From Sphingomonas_D zeicaulis (lineage in GTDB: Bacteria; Pseudomonadota; Alphaproteobacteria; Sphingomonadales; Sphingomonadaceae): a DNA stretch of 64,000 nt. A program made the position numbers and the translations under genes. The notes under the pieces are model-generated. The model was not told the origin of the DNA, did not search any database, and worked only from the letters and a program-made list of their open reading frames with translations. The stretch lies in the NCBI RefSeq assembly GCF_050433225.1, contig NZ_JBNPXQ010000013.1, positions 27,329-91,328 of the forward strand, in the 5' to 3' direction. Below are positions 26,214 through 34,421 of this stretch, piece by piece; position 1 is the first letter of the stretch, and the number at the start of each line of letters is the position of its first letter.

Positions 26214-26596
26214 ACCCGGTTGCCTTTCGCGGCTTGACTTACGACCCGCGTTCGCGGCTGCACCAGGCCAAGACGGTTGAGGCCGTAGACATGGATAAAA
26301 AGGCTAGGCGAAGATCAGCCTCGGCGGCCCCGGGAAAACGTAAAATCCCGGTCTAGGGCTGCGCGGTCCAGGCGCTGGACAGCGTCGGCAGGGTTGCGCT
26401 CAACTGCGCGAAGAGATTGGTCGCGGTCCTTGACGTTTTCAAATTGCCGATTGCTTGATTGATCAAATCTGGGCTCGCCGCCGAGGATTTACCGGCGCCA
26501 CCCGAGGAAGCGAGTTGCCGACGGCTCTTTCGAAATGCCGCTTCCGACATCCGCCGTTGTAGTTCCGGACCCGGTAAGCAGCCATTCGCAGCGGCC

Positions 26597-26623
26597 GGTC
26601 CGCCGGCAAGGTGCCGGCGGACC
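26597..26623 (-). terminator. Terminator hairpin after the SDR gene
   Basis: A perfect 12-base stem (GGTCCGCCGGCA and its complement) with a 3-base loop begins 8 bases beyond the SDR stop at 26631. There is no T run. Confidence 0.75.
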
Positions 26624-26630
26624 TTCGCGA

Positions 26631-27389
26631 TCACCAGGGGAAGGTTTCGTTGACCGACGCCGTAAACGTGCCAGTCGGACCGTCGCTGCCGAGGAGAGCA
26701 ACGCGGACCGCTTCGGCGGCGCCCTGCTCGACGGTCTCGGTGCCCTCGTAATTGTTGAGCGCGGTGGCCGTGAAGCCGGGCGTCACCGCGTTGACCTTGA
26801 TACCTTCGGCTTCGAGATCGATGGCCAGGGCGAGCGTGATAGCGTTGAGCGCGGTCTTGGAGGCACCATAGCCGGGGTTGAACGTCGCCCGGTGGGGGTG
26901 CGGTGCGGCGTTGATAGTGAGCGAGCCGAGGCCGCTCGAAACGTTCACGATGCGAGCAGCTGTCGACCTGCGCAGCAGTGGCACGAAGGCCTGGGTGACA
27001 GCGAGAACGCCAAAGACATTGGTCTCCCAGATGGTACGCACCTCATCGATTGAGATCAGCGTCGCTCGCGAGCGCCGGATATAGTCCTGCATAGTCTCGC
27101 TATCCTGGCCGTTGGCGCGGGAAATGGCGGCATTGTTGACAAGAATGTCAAGACGGCCGAACCGTTCCTCGACCCGCGCGACTGCGGCACGGATCGAAGC
27201 CTCGTCGGTGACGTCGAGCTGGATGGGATGAACATCACCGTCTACCGCTTGCGCTGCTGCCTTGCCGCGGTCGAGGTTGCGTGAGGCGAGCAGCACGGTG
27301 AGGCCGCTGGCGGCGAGATCGGTCGCGATCTGAAGCCCGATGCCCTGATTGGCGCCGGTGACGAGTGCGATGCGTGGGTTGTCGGTCAT
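26631..27389 (-). CDS. Short-chain dehydrogenase/reductase
   Basis: The 252-residue protein is a classical SDR: the TGANQGIG nucleotide-binding motif at residues 11-18, DV at about 59, NNAA at 86-89, the catalytic Ser region IVNVSSGLGSL and YGASK (Tyr/Lys) around 175. The C-terminal VNAVTPGFTATALN segment is standard. It is the carbonyl-reductase-like type often paired with a divergent AraC regulator, as here (96-base gap). Substrate is unknown. Confidence 0.9.
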   Translation of the reverse strand: MTDNPRIALVTGANQGIGLQIATDLAASGLTVLLASRNLDRGKAAAQAVDGDVHPIQLDVTDEASIRAAVARVEERFGRLDILVNNAAISRANGQDSETMQDYIRRSRATLISIDEVRTIWETNVFGVLAVTQAFVPLLRRSTAARIVNVSSGLGSLTINAAPHPHRATFNPGYGASKTALNAITLALAIDLEAEGIKVNAVTPGFTATALNNYEGTETVEQGAAEAVRVALLGSDGPTGTFTASVNETFPW

Positions 27390-27485
27390 GCAATGATCCT
27401 GTTCCTAATTGCCGAACAGGAGATGGTCATTGAGCACTGGACGTTCTATGCCTGATCGTCCAGCATTTTTTCGAAAGAGTCCAAA

Positions 27486-28433
27486 TTGGCTGACCCCCTC
27501 GCCCAAATCGTCGGCCTGCTGCAGCCGGGCGCGCCATTTTCCAAATGCGTCACCGGCTCGGGGCCTTGGCGGGTCAGGCGGACACAATCACCCAATCCCT
27601 ACTATGTCGCCGTGTTGAAGGGGAGGTTGCGTTACAGTGATCGCCACAGTGGCGAGGTCGTTATCAATGCAGGCGATTTCATCCTCATCCCGTCCGCGCA
27701 GGACTTCATGATGTGGAGTGATGTGCCCAGCGCAGAGCATGACATGGTGATCGATCCCGTGATCCTGCCCTCTGGCGGCTATCGGGTCGGCAGCATCGAC
27801 GGTCCGATCGACATGCGGGCCATGGTCGGCTACTGCATCTTCCAGTCCGACGACGCGACCTTGCTGTCATCGCTGTTGCCCGAACTGGTCGTGGTGAGGG
27901 GCGAACATCGCCTCGCCATGCTGATGCAGTTGCTCGGCGACGAAGCGGTAGGCAGCAAGCCCGGGCGTGAGGTGGTGTTGCAGCATTTGCTGGAAGTCCT
28001 GCTGATCGAGGCGTTGCGATCGACGGCCGAGCTGGGCGAGACACCCGGATTGCTGCGCGGCCTCTCGGACGAGCGGCTGGCCGCGGCGATCAGGGCCATG
28101 CATGCCAGGCCCGAGCGTGGCTGGACCGTGGCCGACCTGGCGCGGGAGGCGGCGCTGTCGCGATCAGGTTTCCATGAGCGATTCCAGAGCGCTGTGGGCA
28201 TGGCACCGATGGAGTATCTGAAGGCTTGGCGATTGGCCTTGGCCAAGGACCTGCTGCGCAGACGAGAGGCGAGCGTGGGCCAGATCGCCATGCAGGTCGG
28301 CTATCGATCTGCGAGCGCCTTCAGCGTCGCGTTCACGCGGGACGTCGGAGCGTCGCCGGCACGCTATGCACGGGAATCCGGCGGCGCATCGGCCGGCATG
28401 GCGTCAGGGGAATTCGAAGGCGCCATCGCCTGA
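27486..28433 (+). CDS. AraC-family transcriptional regulator with cupin sensor
   Basis: The 315-residue protein has an N-terminal cupin domain (about 1-190; the GPWRVRRTQSPNPYYVAVLKG and INAGDFILIPS segments) and a C-terminal double helix-turn-helix (about 205-300; WTVADLAREAALSRSGFHERF, then IAMQVGYRSASAFSVAF and DVGASPARYAR). The listed start is TTG 27486, with a weak GAAAGAG upstream. This subfamily commonly activates a neighbouring divergent reductase gene, which matches the SDR next to it. The inducer is not predictable. Confidence 0.88.
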   Translation: MADPLAQIVGLLQPGAPFSKCVTGSGPWRVRRTQSPNPYYVAVLKGRLRYSDRHSGEVVINAGDFILIPSAQDFMMWSDVPSAEHDMVIDPVILPSGGYRVGSIDGPIDMRAMVGYCIFQSDDATLLSSLLPELVVVRGEHRLAMLMQLLGDEAVGSKPGREVVLQHLLEVLLIEALRSTAELGETPGLLRGLSDERLAAAIRAMHARPERGWTVADLAREAALSRSGFHERFQSAVGMAPMEYLKAWRLALAKDLLRRREASVGQIAMQVGYRSASAFSVAFTRDVGASPARYARESGGASAGMASGEFEGAIA

Positions 28434-28598
28434 TCGGGGCGCCTGCGTCGCGAACATCCGCTTTGGCCGCGTCCGCTGCACGATTCCAAGCATCGCGAAT
28501 GACCAAATGGCGACAGGCCCGTCCAGCCACTTCGGGTGCGCTGGAGCGGAAAGCGGACGTCTCCCTGAGAGCCAGCGGCGATGTCTGACTTTACCGTT

Positions 28599-28958
28599 CT
28601 ACGACGTTCCCACCGTCTTTACCGATTGATGCCGGGATCCTGGCGCCACCATTGCCGCACGAACCGGGCAGGAGAGGTCAACGACCGTTTGCATCCATGC
28701 AATTAAGTCCTGTGTGACCGCCGCATCGAGCGCGCCGGTCGAGCCACCGTCGCGGGCCTGGATGGAAAGGCCGACGAGCACGCCCTCGAATAGCGTCGCC
28801 AACCCGACGGAATCGGCCCCGTTCCGCAGCGTGCCATCAGCTATTGCAGCGTCGACGCAGGCCTGGATCCCCGCGCGGTTCGTCGCTCGCTCGGCGGCCG
28901 CCAGCGCCTGGACCGACCCACAATCCGAAGAGCAGATCTTGCTTGAGAGCGTAACCAT
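28599..28958 (-). pseudogene. TetR-family regulator remnant (C-terminal half only)
   Basis: The 119-residue frame contains the typical last helices of TetR-type regulators: AGIQACVDAAIADGTLRNGAD followed by LATLFEGVLVGLSIQARDG and a final AVTQDLIAWMQTVVD. The N-terminal helix-turn-helix of about 60 residues is missing, and I found no piece of it in other frames upstream. It cannot bind DNA as a normal TetR protein and is judged a truncated gene within a decayed region. Confidence 0.55.
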
Positions 28959-29740
28959 GCAGCCGGTCGGATGGGCCGGTGTGCGCTAGCCGCCTTCCTT
29001 TATCCGCTTCTGGCCATGCAGCGGTGCCAGAGCCCTCGCCCCGCCCGATATGGCATTGGGCGCGCGCACCCCCGCGGGCGCGCCGCGACGCTTGATGGTG
29101 CGCGCCTGTTATCCTGCCGATCTGGTGGCACGGGGCAAGGTCAAGCGCCATGACGACAAATGGGGAGAATGGACCCGCCAGCTACCCCATGCTGGCGATA
29201 AGTCCGCAACTGCCAATGGCCCGCATCGCGACGCGATCGGCTGTGACGGCAGGATCACCCACCAACGCGGCCCGCACGGTGCGAGCAGTTCGCGCTGCCG
29301 GCCAACGGATCGGTCAACGCCTCTACCTCAACCAGCTATTTCATCGAACATCAGTGCGTGCGCATCGTCCCGTTCGCGGCACGGCCGCGCTCGAACATGG
29401 CGAGCTCGCCTCGCAGGCGGCGCGGCTGGACCGGGGGGCCGGGGGAACGGGGCGACCGCTTCGCGGTCATCGCACTGCACAGCCGCTGTTCACCCGGAGA
29501 ACGGGCTTTCCGCACTCGACAGAGTGAATCCGAGTGTGAGCCCTCCGGAATGGCGTTGTCGAATATCAAAAGCTGGCGAATCCCATCCGCGCTGCTGCGA
29601 TGACCCCATCGGCCTTGTTCCCACGCACGAGGTCGATCGGTCGCTTATTGTTGAGCAGAGGATCCGCCTGGACAAGGTTCAAGACGCATATCGCGATGCG
29701 CGTTTCGAACCAGCGCCAAGGAAGCGGAGAAAAAGCTCGT
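28959..29740. other. Decayed region between the TetR remnant and the GH15 gene
   Basis: About 780 bases contain no intact gene. A rightward frame from 29050 begins with a segment (APRRLMVRACYPADLVARG) reminiscent of the start of PAF-acetylhydrolase-like or dienelactone-hydrolase-like enzymes but soon becomes random. The identification is weak. Confidence 0.35.
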
Positions 29741-31552
29741 TCATGGCTGCCAGTGTGGGCGGCGAGACGGGTCAAGCTGCCGATCGATGAAGTGGGCGGC
29801 GCTAATGAAGGCGAGATGTGTCAAGGCCTGGGGGAAATTGCCGAGGGCTTCGCCCCGAAGATCCAGTTCCTCGGAAAAGAGGCCGAGCTCGTTGGCATAG
29901 CTCATGGCCTGAGCGAGGACCAGTTGAGCCTGCTCGAGGCGACCGGCACGCGCCAGGCATTCGGCATACCAGAATATGCAGGTCGTGAACGCGCCTTCGC
30001 CGCCCTCCAGACCATCGGCGTTGCGATAGCGGTAGATCATGCCGTCGTCGCGCAGCACGTCGCTTATTGCGTCGAGCGTGCTTAGCCAGACCGGATCAGT
30101 GGCGGATACGAAACGCACCAGGGGCATCATAAGCAGCGCCGCGTCGAGTTCGCTGCCGCCACGCGACTGGACGAAATAGCCATGATCGGGATGACGAAAG
30201 TTGGTCCAGATGTCGGATGCAACGCGGTCACGGTTTTCGATCCAACTCGCGAGCGGGGCAGGCAAGGATCGCTTGTTGGCCAGACGCACGGCTCGGTCCA
30301 GCGCAACCCAGCACATCAATCTCGAATGAAGGAAATGGCGGGGTTCGTCGCGAATTTCCCAGATCCCGGCGTCTGCCTCCTCCCAATGCTCAATTACATG
30401 TTCGACAATGCTGCAGACGTGCAACCACCCCTCATGACTGATGGAAGAGCTGTACTTGTTGAACAGGTAGATGCTGTCGAGCAATTCACCGTAGATGTCG
30501 AGTTGGGTCTGGGCGTGTGCCGCATTGCCGATCCTTACCGGACGGCTTCCGGCATAGCCCGCAAGGTGAGGTAACTCGCTTTCCTCCCGGGCCTCGGACC
30601 CATCGATGGCGTACATGATCCGCAGCGTGTTGCCGTCGGCTGCCTTCGACATGCGCTTGCTCATCCAGCCGTAGAAAGCCTTGGCCTCGTCGAAGAAGCC
30701 GAGGCGCATCAGCGCGTAGCTGGTGAAAGAGGCGTCGCGGATCCATACGGCGCGATAATCCCAATTGCGCCCGGCACCTGTCGCTTCGGGTAGGGAGAAG
30801 GTAGCTGCTGCTGCGATCGAGCCGTGCCGGACGGAGGTCAGAAGCTTGAGGGTCAGTGCGGATCGATGGACCTCGTCGCGCCAGCGGCCCGTATAGGTCG
30901 ATTGATCGAGCCACCGACGCCACGCCAGCACGGCCGCTGCGATCTCCTTGTCGACAATCTCTGAACTGAGCCGGGCCTGGGGCTCTTCACCCAGCATGAA
31001 CCAGGCGCTTTCTCCTTGAGACAGAGTGAAATGCGCAAAGGCCGCTCCCGCCCGTTGTTCCAGCGGCACCGATGTGGACAGGCAGAGCCTGATCTCACCG
31101 CCATCGAACGTCACGACTCCATTCCTCGCGGAGGCGCTCGGAGCGACGCGGGCATAATCGAACAGCGGTCGGCACAGTACAGCAAACCGAATGGCGCCAC
31201 GTGTCGCCGTCACCTTGCGAATCAGGCATCGTTCGGTCCGATCAGGATGGCTACGCGCTCCGGGCAGCGGCATCATGTCGAGGATTTCGGCGCTGCCATC
31301 CTCGGCCATGAAGCGCGTGATTAGGACATTGGTGCCGGGAACATAGAGTTGGCTTGTGCGCGGATCGGTGAGGTCAGGCGTGATTGAAAAGGAACCGCCC
31401 TCGTCTGCGTGGAGCAAATCAGCGAAGATGGTCGGACTGTCGAGCGATGGCCAGCAGAGATAATCGATGGTGCCATCCTTGGCCACCAGTGCGGCAGTCT
31501 CGAGATCGCCGATAATCCCGTGATCGCCAATCCGGCGAGGAGGCTTAGCCAT
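29741..31552 (-). CDS. Glycoside hydrolase family 15 protein (glucoamylase/trehalase-like)
   Basis: The 603-residue protein matches bacterial GH15 proteins: an N-terminal beta-sandwich domain (IGDHGIIGDLETAALVAKDG, then DYLCWPSLDSPTIFADLL) and an (alpha/alpha)6 barrel with WDYRAVWIRDASF, the likely acid in DAGIWEIRDEPRHF and the likely base in EGGEGAFTTCIFWYAE. No signal peptide is seen, so it should be cytoplasmic, as for trehalase- or isomaltose-type members. ATG 31552 fits the family start. It overlaps the end of an SDR fragment, which in related loci is an intact glucose-dehydrogenase-like gene upstream of GH15. Confidence 0.9.
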   Translation of the reverse strand: MAKPPRRIGDHGIIGDLETAALVAKDGTIDYLCWPSLDSPTIFADLLHADEGGSFSITPDLTDPRTSQLYVPGTNVLITRFMAEDGSAEILDMMPLPGARSHPDRTERCLIRKVTATRGAIRFAVLCRPLFDYARVAPSASARNGVVTFDGGEIRLCLSTSVPLEQRAGAAFAHFTLSQGESAWFMLGEEPQARLSSEIVDKEIAAAVLAWRRWLDQSTYTGRWRDEVHRSALTLKLLTSVRHGSIAAAATFSLPEATGAGRNWDYRAVWIRDASFTSYALMRLGFFDEAKAFYGWMSKRMSKAADGNTLRIMYAIDGSEAREESELPHLAGYAGSRPVRIGNAAHAQTQLDIYGELLDSIYLFNKYSSSISHEGWLHVCSIVEHVIEHWEEADAGIWEIRDEPRHFLHSRLMCWVALDRAVRLANKRSLPAPLASWIENRDRVASDIWTNFRHPDHGYFVQSRGGSELDAALLMMPLVRFVSATDPVWLSTLDAISDVLRDDGMIYRYRNADGLEGGEGAFTTCIFWYAECLARAGRLEQAQLVLAQAMSYANELGLFSEELDLRGEALGNFPQALTHLAFISAAHFIDRQLDPSRRPHWQP

Positions 31553-31700
31553 TATCGCGGAATTCAGGATAGAGAGACATGCCGCCGTCAACGAACAGCG
31601 TCGTTCCGGTCACATAGTCAGCTTCGTCCGACGCCAGCCAAAGAGCGGCGCGGGCGACGTCCTCGGGTTCACCGATACGACCATACCCGTCGCGACACAA
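31545..31700 (-). pseudogene. C-terminal fragment of a glucose-1-dehydrogenase-like SDR
   Basis: The minus strand encodes GYGRIGEPEDVARAALWLAS, then a DEADYVTGTTLFVDGGM segment and SLYPEFRDNG before the stop at 31545. This is the usual C-terminal end of glucose-1-dehydrogenase-type SDRs. Upstream the frame hits a stop within about 25 codons and no Rossmann start or YxxxK motif remains. The stop overlaps the GH15 start by a few bases, as in intact operons, so the deletion took the 5' part of this gene and its promoter. Confidence 0.75.
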
Positions 31701-32187
31701 TTGGCGTCTAGAATGTGGAGGTCAGCCTGAGCGGGCGGATCGACCGCGTCCCATCCGTATGGTTGGCGCGCCGCACCGACGCACATTGGCCGGCCCGGAG
31801 CGGACAGGCTCACCCAATGGCAATCGGACCTTGGGGGCCGCGCCCCGGTGGTGAAGGCCGCGCTTGCTCACGTCGAGCCAAGCCGTGATGATCCGCGACG
31901 ACTGTTCCCTATCGATGTGAGTGCCGCGAGCCTTTCCCTGGAGCCAATGGAACGCCGCTGGGCACACATCGCTTTCCCGACATGTAGCGAAACGCGGTTC
32001 ACTGCTTGAGCAATGCGATCATGTTGAATTTCCAACACGATCGATCTCAGCCGTTGCGCTGAGCGCAACGTTTCCGCCGTTTCGGCTGCATTGAAGCGGC
32101 CTGGGACACGTGTGACCTTCAAACCATCCGGTGAGAGCGGGGATTTGCTGATGCGCCGGCCACGACAAAAAGGGTGAAAGGGGTTCC
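31701..32187. other. Control region upstream of the TonB-GH3 operon
   Basis: This stretch has no recognised gene; leftward frames give arginine-rich peptides I cannot assign. It contains the perfect 19-base palindrome at 32052-32070. Confidence 0.5.
32052..32070. promoter_or_regulatory. Perfect 19-base palindrome, LysR-type operator candidate
   Basis: CGTTGCGCTGAGCGCAACG is an exact palindrome 118 bases before the TonB receptor start. The core GTTGCG-N5-CGCAAC contains the LysR box T-N11-A and recurs at 40030 and 44105. Confidence 0.6.
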
Positions 32188-34416
32188 ATGAAAACTTGCC
32201 AGCACGCGTCGCTGAGGCTCTTCCTCTCTGGCATGATGGCCGGCACAGCGCTCTGCGCGGTACCGGCGCAGGCGCAGGAAGCCGCATCTCCGAGCGCCGA
32301 ATCCGGCGCCGATATCGTCGTCACCGCCTCCAAGCGCACGGCATCGACGATCCAGGACACGCCTATTACCGTCCAGGCACTCGGGGGCGACGCGCTGAAG
32401 GACAAGGGGGCGCTCGATTTCGCCGATTTCTACCGCGCGATCCCGGCGCTCTCGGTTCAGGACGAAGGTCCCGGCGATAAGCGCTACGTGATCCGTGGCA
32501 TCAATGCATCCGGCGCCGGGACCGTGGGCCTCTACCTCGACGAAATCGTCATTACCGGGGAGAACTCGCAGGATGGCGGCGGCCAGGCGCCCGACGTGAA
32601 GCTGTTCGATATCGACCGCGTCGAAGTGCTCAAGGGGCCTCAGGGGACCACCTTCGGCGCAAGCTCGATGGCCGGAACGATCCGGTACATCACGAACAAG
32701 GCCGACCCCGACGCCGGGGTGACGGGCTATGTTCAGTCCGCGCTGCGCGCCACAAAGGATGCCGCGCTCGGGCTGCAGACCGACGGGGCCGTCAATCTTC
32801 CCATCATCCCCGGCGTTCTCGCGGTTCGCGCCTCCGGCTTCTACGCGGACCTGCCAGGCTGGATCGACAATCGCTTCGACGATGGCGCCAATGCAGAGAA
32901 GAGCAAGGCCGGTCGTATTACCGCCCGCCTTCAGGCTACGCCGGATCTGACGGTGGACGTCACGGCAATGTATCAGGACGTCCATCAGGACGCGAAGAAC
33001 TACTATAATCTCGAAGATTTCGGCGGCAATCCGCTTCCGAAGAATTTCCAGGCGGACGAGGTTCGCTCTCCCTATGACGACGAGAGCGAACTGTATAATG
33101 CGACCGTCAATTATAAACAGTCTTTCGGCACCTTCACCGGCACGCTTTCGCGTTTCGTGCGCGATACCAAGTTCGTGCGTGATGCGAGCCTCGCGGCGCA
33201 GGCGTTTTTCGGTCTCGACTACGACGGCGATGGGCGTAGCGCGCTTGTTCAGACCAAGCATCGGCGGGTCGACAGCGGCGAACTCCGCTTCGCCTCGGAT
33301 TTCGACGGCCCGATCCAGGTGCTGGTCGGAGGCTTCTTCCAGAACGAGAACCGGTTCTTCAACAGTGCCTGGCCGCTCGCTGATGCCACCGGGAACTTCG
33401 CTCCTGATGCCGACCTCCTGTTGAACCGCGATGTGACGACCAGGATCAAGGAAAAGGCGCTGTTCGGCGAGATCAGCTACGAATTCCTTCCCAGCCTCAC
33501 CTTCACCGCAGGCGGCCGCCTGTTCGATTTCAAGCTGGAGCAACAGTCGGTTGCGCTGGTTGCGGCGGGCGGTGCCCCCGGCGCCGGCCCGGGGCCGCGG
33601 CTGGAAACGAAGGACGACGGCCTGATCGGTCGCTTCAACCTGGCATGGAAGGTCAACGAGCAGGTCAACACCTATGTCCAAGTGGCGCAGGGCTATCGCT
33701 CGGGCGGCACCAACGACCAGACCGCCGCAGAGATCGCAGGCGTCGTCATTCCTGACGGCTATGGCTCGGACTCGCTGTGGAGCTACGAGTGGGGCGTGAA
33801 GACCACATTGATGGACCGCAAGCTGTTCCTGAACGGCGCGCTCTATTACATCGACTGGTCGGATATTCAGGTGTCCCAGCAGGCGAGCAACGGCACTGTT
33901 TCATTCGGCTACACGGGCAACGGGGGCAAGGCTGAGGTCAAGGGCATCGAGATGACGCTCGAAGCCCGCCCGGTCACGGGTCTCAGCGTCAACCTCTCCG
34001 GCAACTACAACACCGCCAAGCTCGCCGAGGACAATCCGGTTCCCGCCACCGGCCGCAAGGGCAATCGCGTTCCCTACGTGCCCGAGTTCACCGGCTCCGC
34101 GAGCATAAATTACACGACTTTCGTCGATGCCCTGGGCGCCGATGCATCGTTCGGCGCAGACGCAAGCTATCAGGGCGGGATGGCGACCAAGTTCAATCCA
34201 ACCATCGCCAACTACCAGACGCTCGAATCCTATTGGCTGGTCGGTCTCCGCGCGGGCGTAAACAAGGGGCCGTGGGCGCTCAACCTCAACGTGACCAATC
34301 TGTTCAACGACCGCACGACGATCAACTACAATGAGATCGTACCGGGCGTTTATCCGCTGGGCTATTACATGAATCGTCCACGGACGGTCAGCCTGTCGGG
34401 CGTGGTGAAGTTCTGA
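32188..34416 (+). CDS. TonB-dependent receptor
   Basis: The 742-residue protein has a signal peptide (cleavage near VPAQAQ), DIVVTASKR at the TonB-box region, a plug (about 40-165; RYVIRGINASGAGTVGLYLD, VEVLKGPQGTTFGASSMAGT) and a barrel ending in phenylalanine (LSGVVKF). AAAGGGG lies just upstream of the ATG. It is the sphingomonad type found with glycoside and aromatic degradation genes. A GH3 beta-glycosidase follows after 5 bases, suggesting uptake of a glycoside or of its product. The palindrome at 32052 probably controls the unit. Confidence 0.92.
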   Translation: MKTCQHASLRLFLSGMMAGTALCAVPAQAQEAASPSAESGADIVVTASKRTASTIQDTPITVQALGGDALKDKGALDFADFYRAIPALSVQDEGPGDKRYVIRGINASGAGTVGLYLDEIVITGENSQDGGGQAPDVKLFDIDRVEVLKGPQGTTFGASSMAGTIRYITNKADPDAGVTGYVQSALRATKDAALGLQTDGAVNLPIIPGVLAVRASGFYADLPGWIDNRFDDGANAEKSKAGRITARLQATPDLTVDVTAMYQDVHQDAKNYYNLEDFGGNPLPKNFQADEVRSPYDDESELYNATVNYKQSFGTFTGTLSRFVRDTKFVRDASLAAQAFFGLDYDGDGRSALVQTKHRRVDSGELRFASDFDGPIQVLVGGFFQNENRFFNSAWPLADATGNFAPDADLLLNRDVTTRIKEKALFGEISYEFLPSLTFTAGGRLFDFKLEQQSVALVAAGGAPGAGPGPRLETKDDGLIGRFNLAWKVNEQVNTYVQVAQGYRSGGTNDQTAAEIAGVVIPDGYGSDSLWSYEWGVKTTLMDRKLFLNGALYYIDWSDIQVSQQASNGTVSFGYTGNGGKAEVKGIEMTLEARPVTGLSVNLSGNYNTAKLAEDNPVPATGRKGNRVPYVPEFTGSASINYTTFVDALGADASFGADASYQGGMATKFNPTIANYQTLESYWLVGLRAGVNKGPWALNLNVTNLFNDRTTINYNEIVPGVYPLGYYMNRPRTVSLSGVVKF

Positions 34417-34421
34417 TCGTC

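Larger units (their letters stand above)
25739..26630. other. Gene-poor region with decayed sequence
   Basis: Nearly 900 bases carry no convincing gene. A leftward frame ending at about 26012 gives a short peptide (MDVAFRLVADHVQQRARKN) that looks like the tail of some protein I cannot name. A hairpin resembling a tRNA T arm lies at 26195-26213, and a terminator for the SDR gene at 26597-26623. Confidence 0.5.

Noticed and set aside
26180..26270. Complete tRNA gene around the T-arm-like hairpin
   Set aside because: No acceptor stem, D arm or anticodon arm can be folded from the flanks.
26353..26634. Small leftward frame after the SDR gene (GTG start overlapping its stop)
   Set aside because: It contains the SDR terminator hairpin and its product matches nothing.
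29050..29790. 246-codon rightward frame as a hydrolase gene
   Set aside because: Only a short initial segment resembles a hydrolase start; the rest is low complexity and no catalytic motif follows.
32119..33681. 520-codon open frame antisense to the TonB receptor
   Set aside because: Shadow of a well-defined receptor gene; it also covers the operator palindrome and lacks a start signal.
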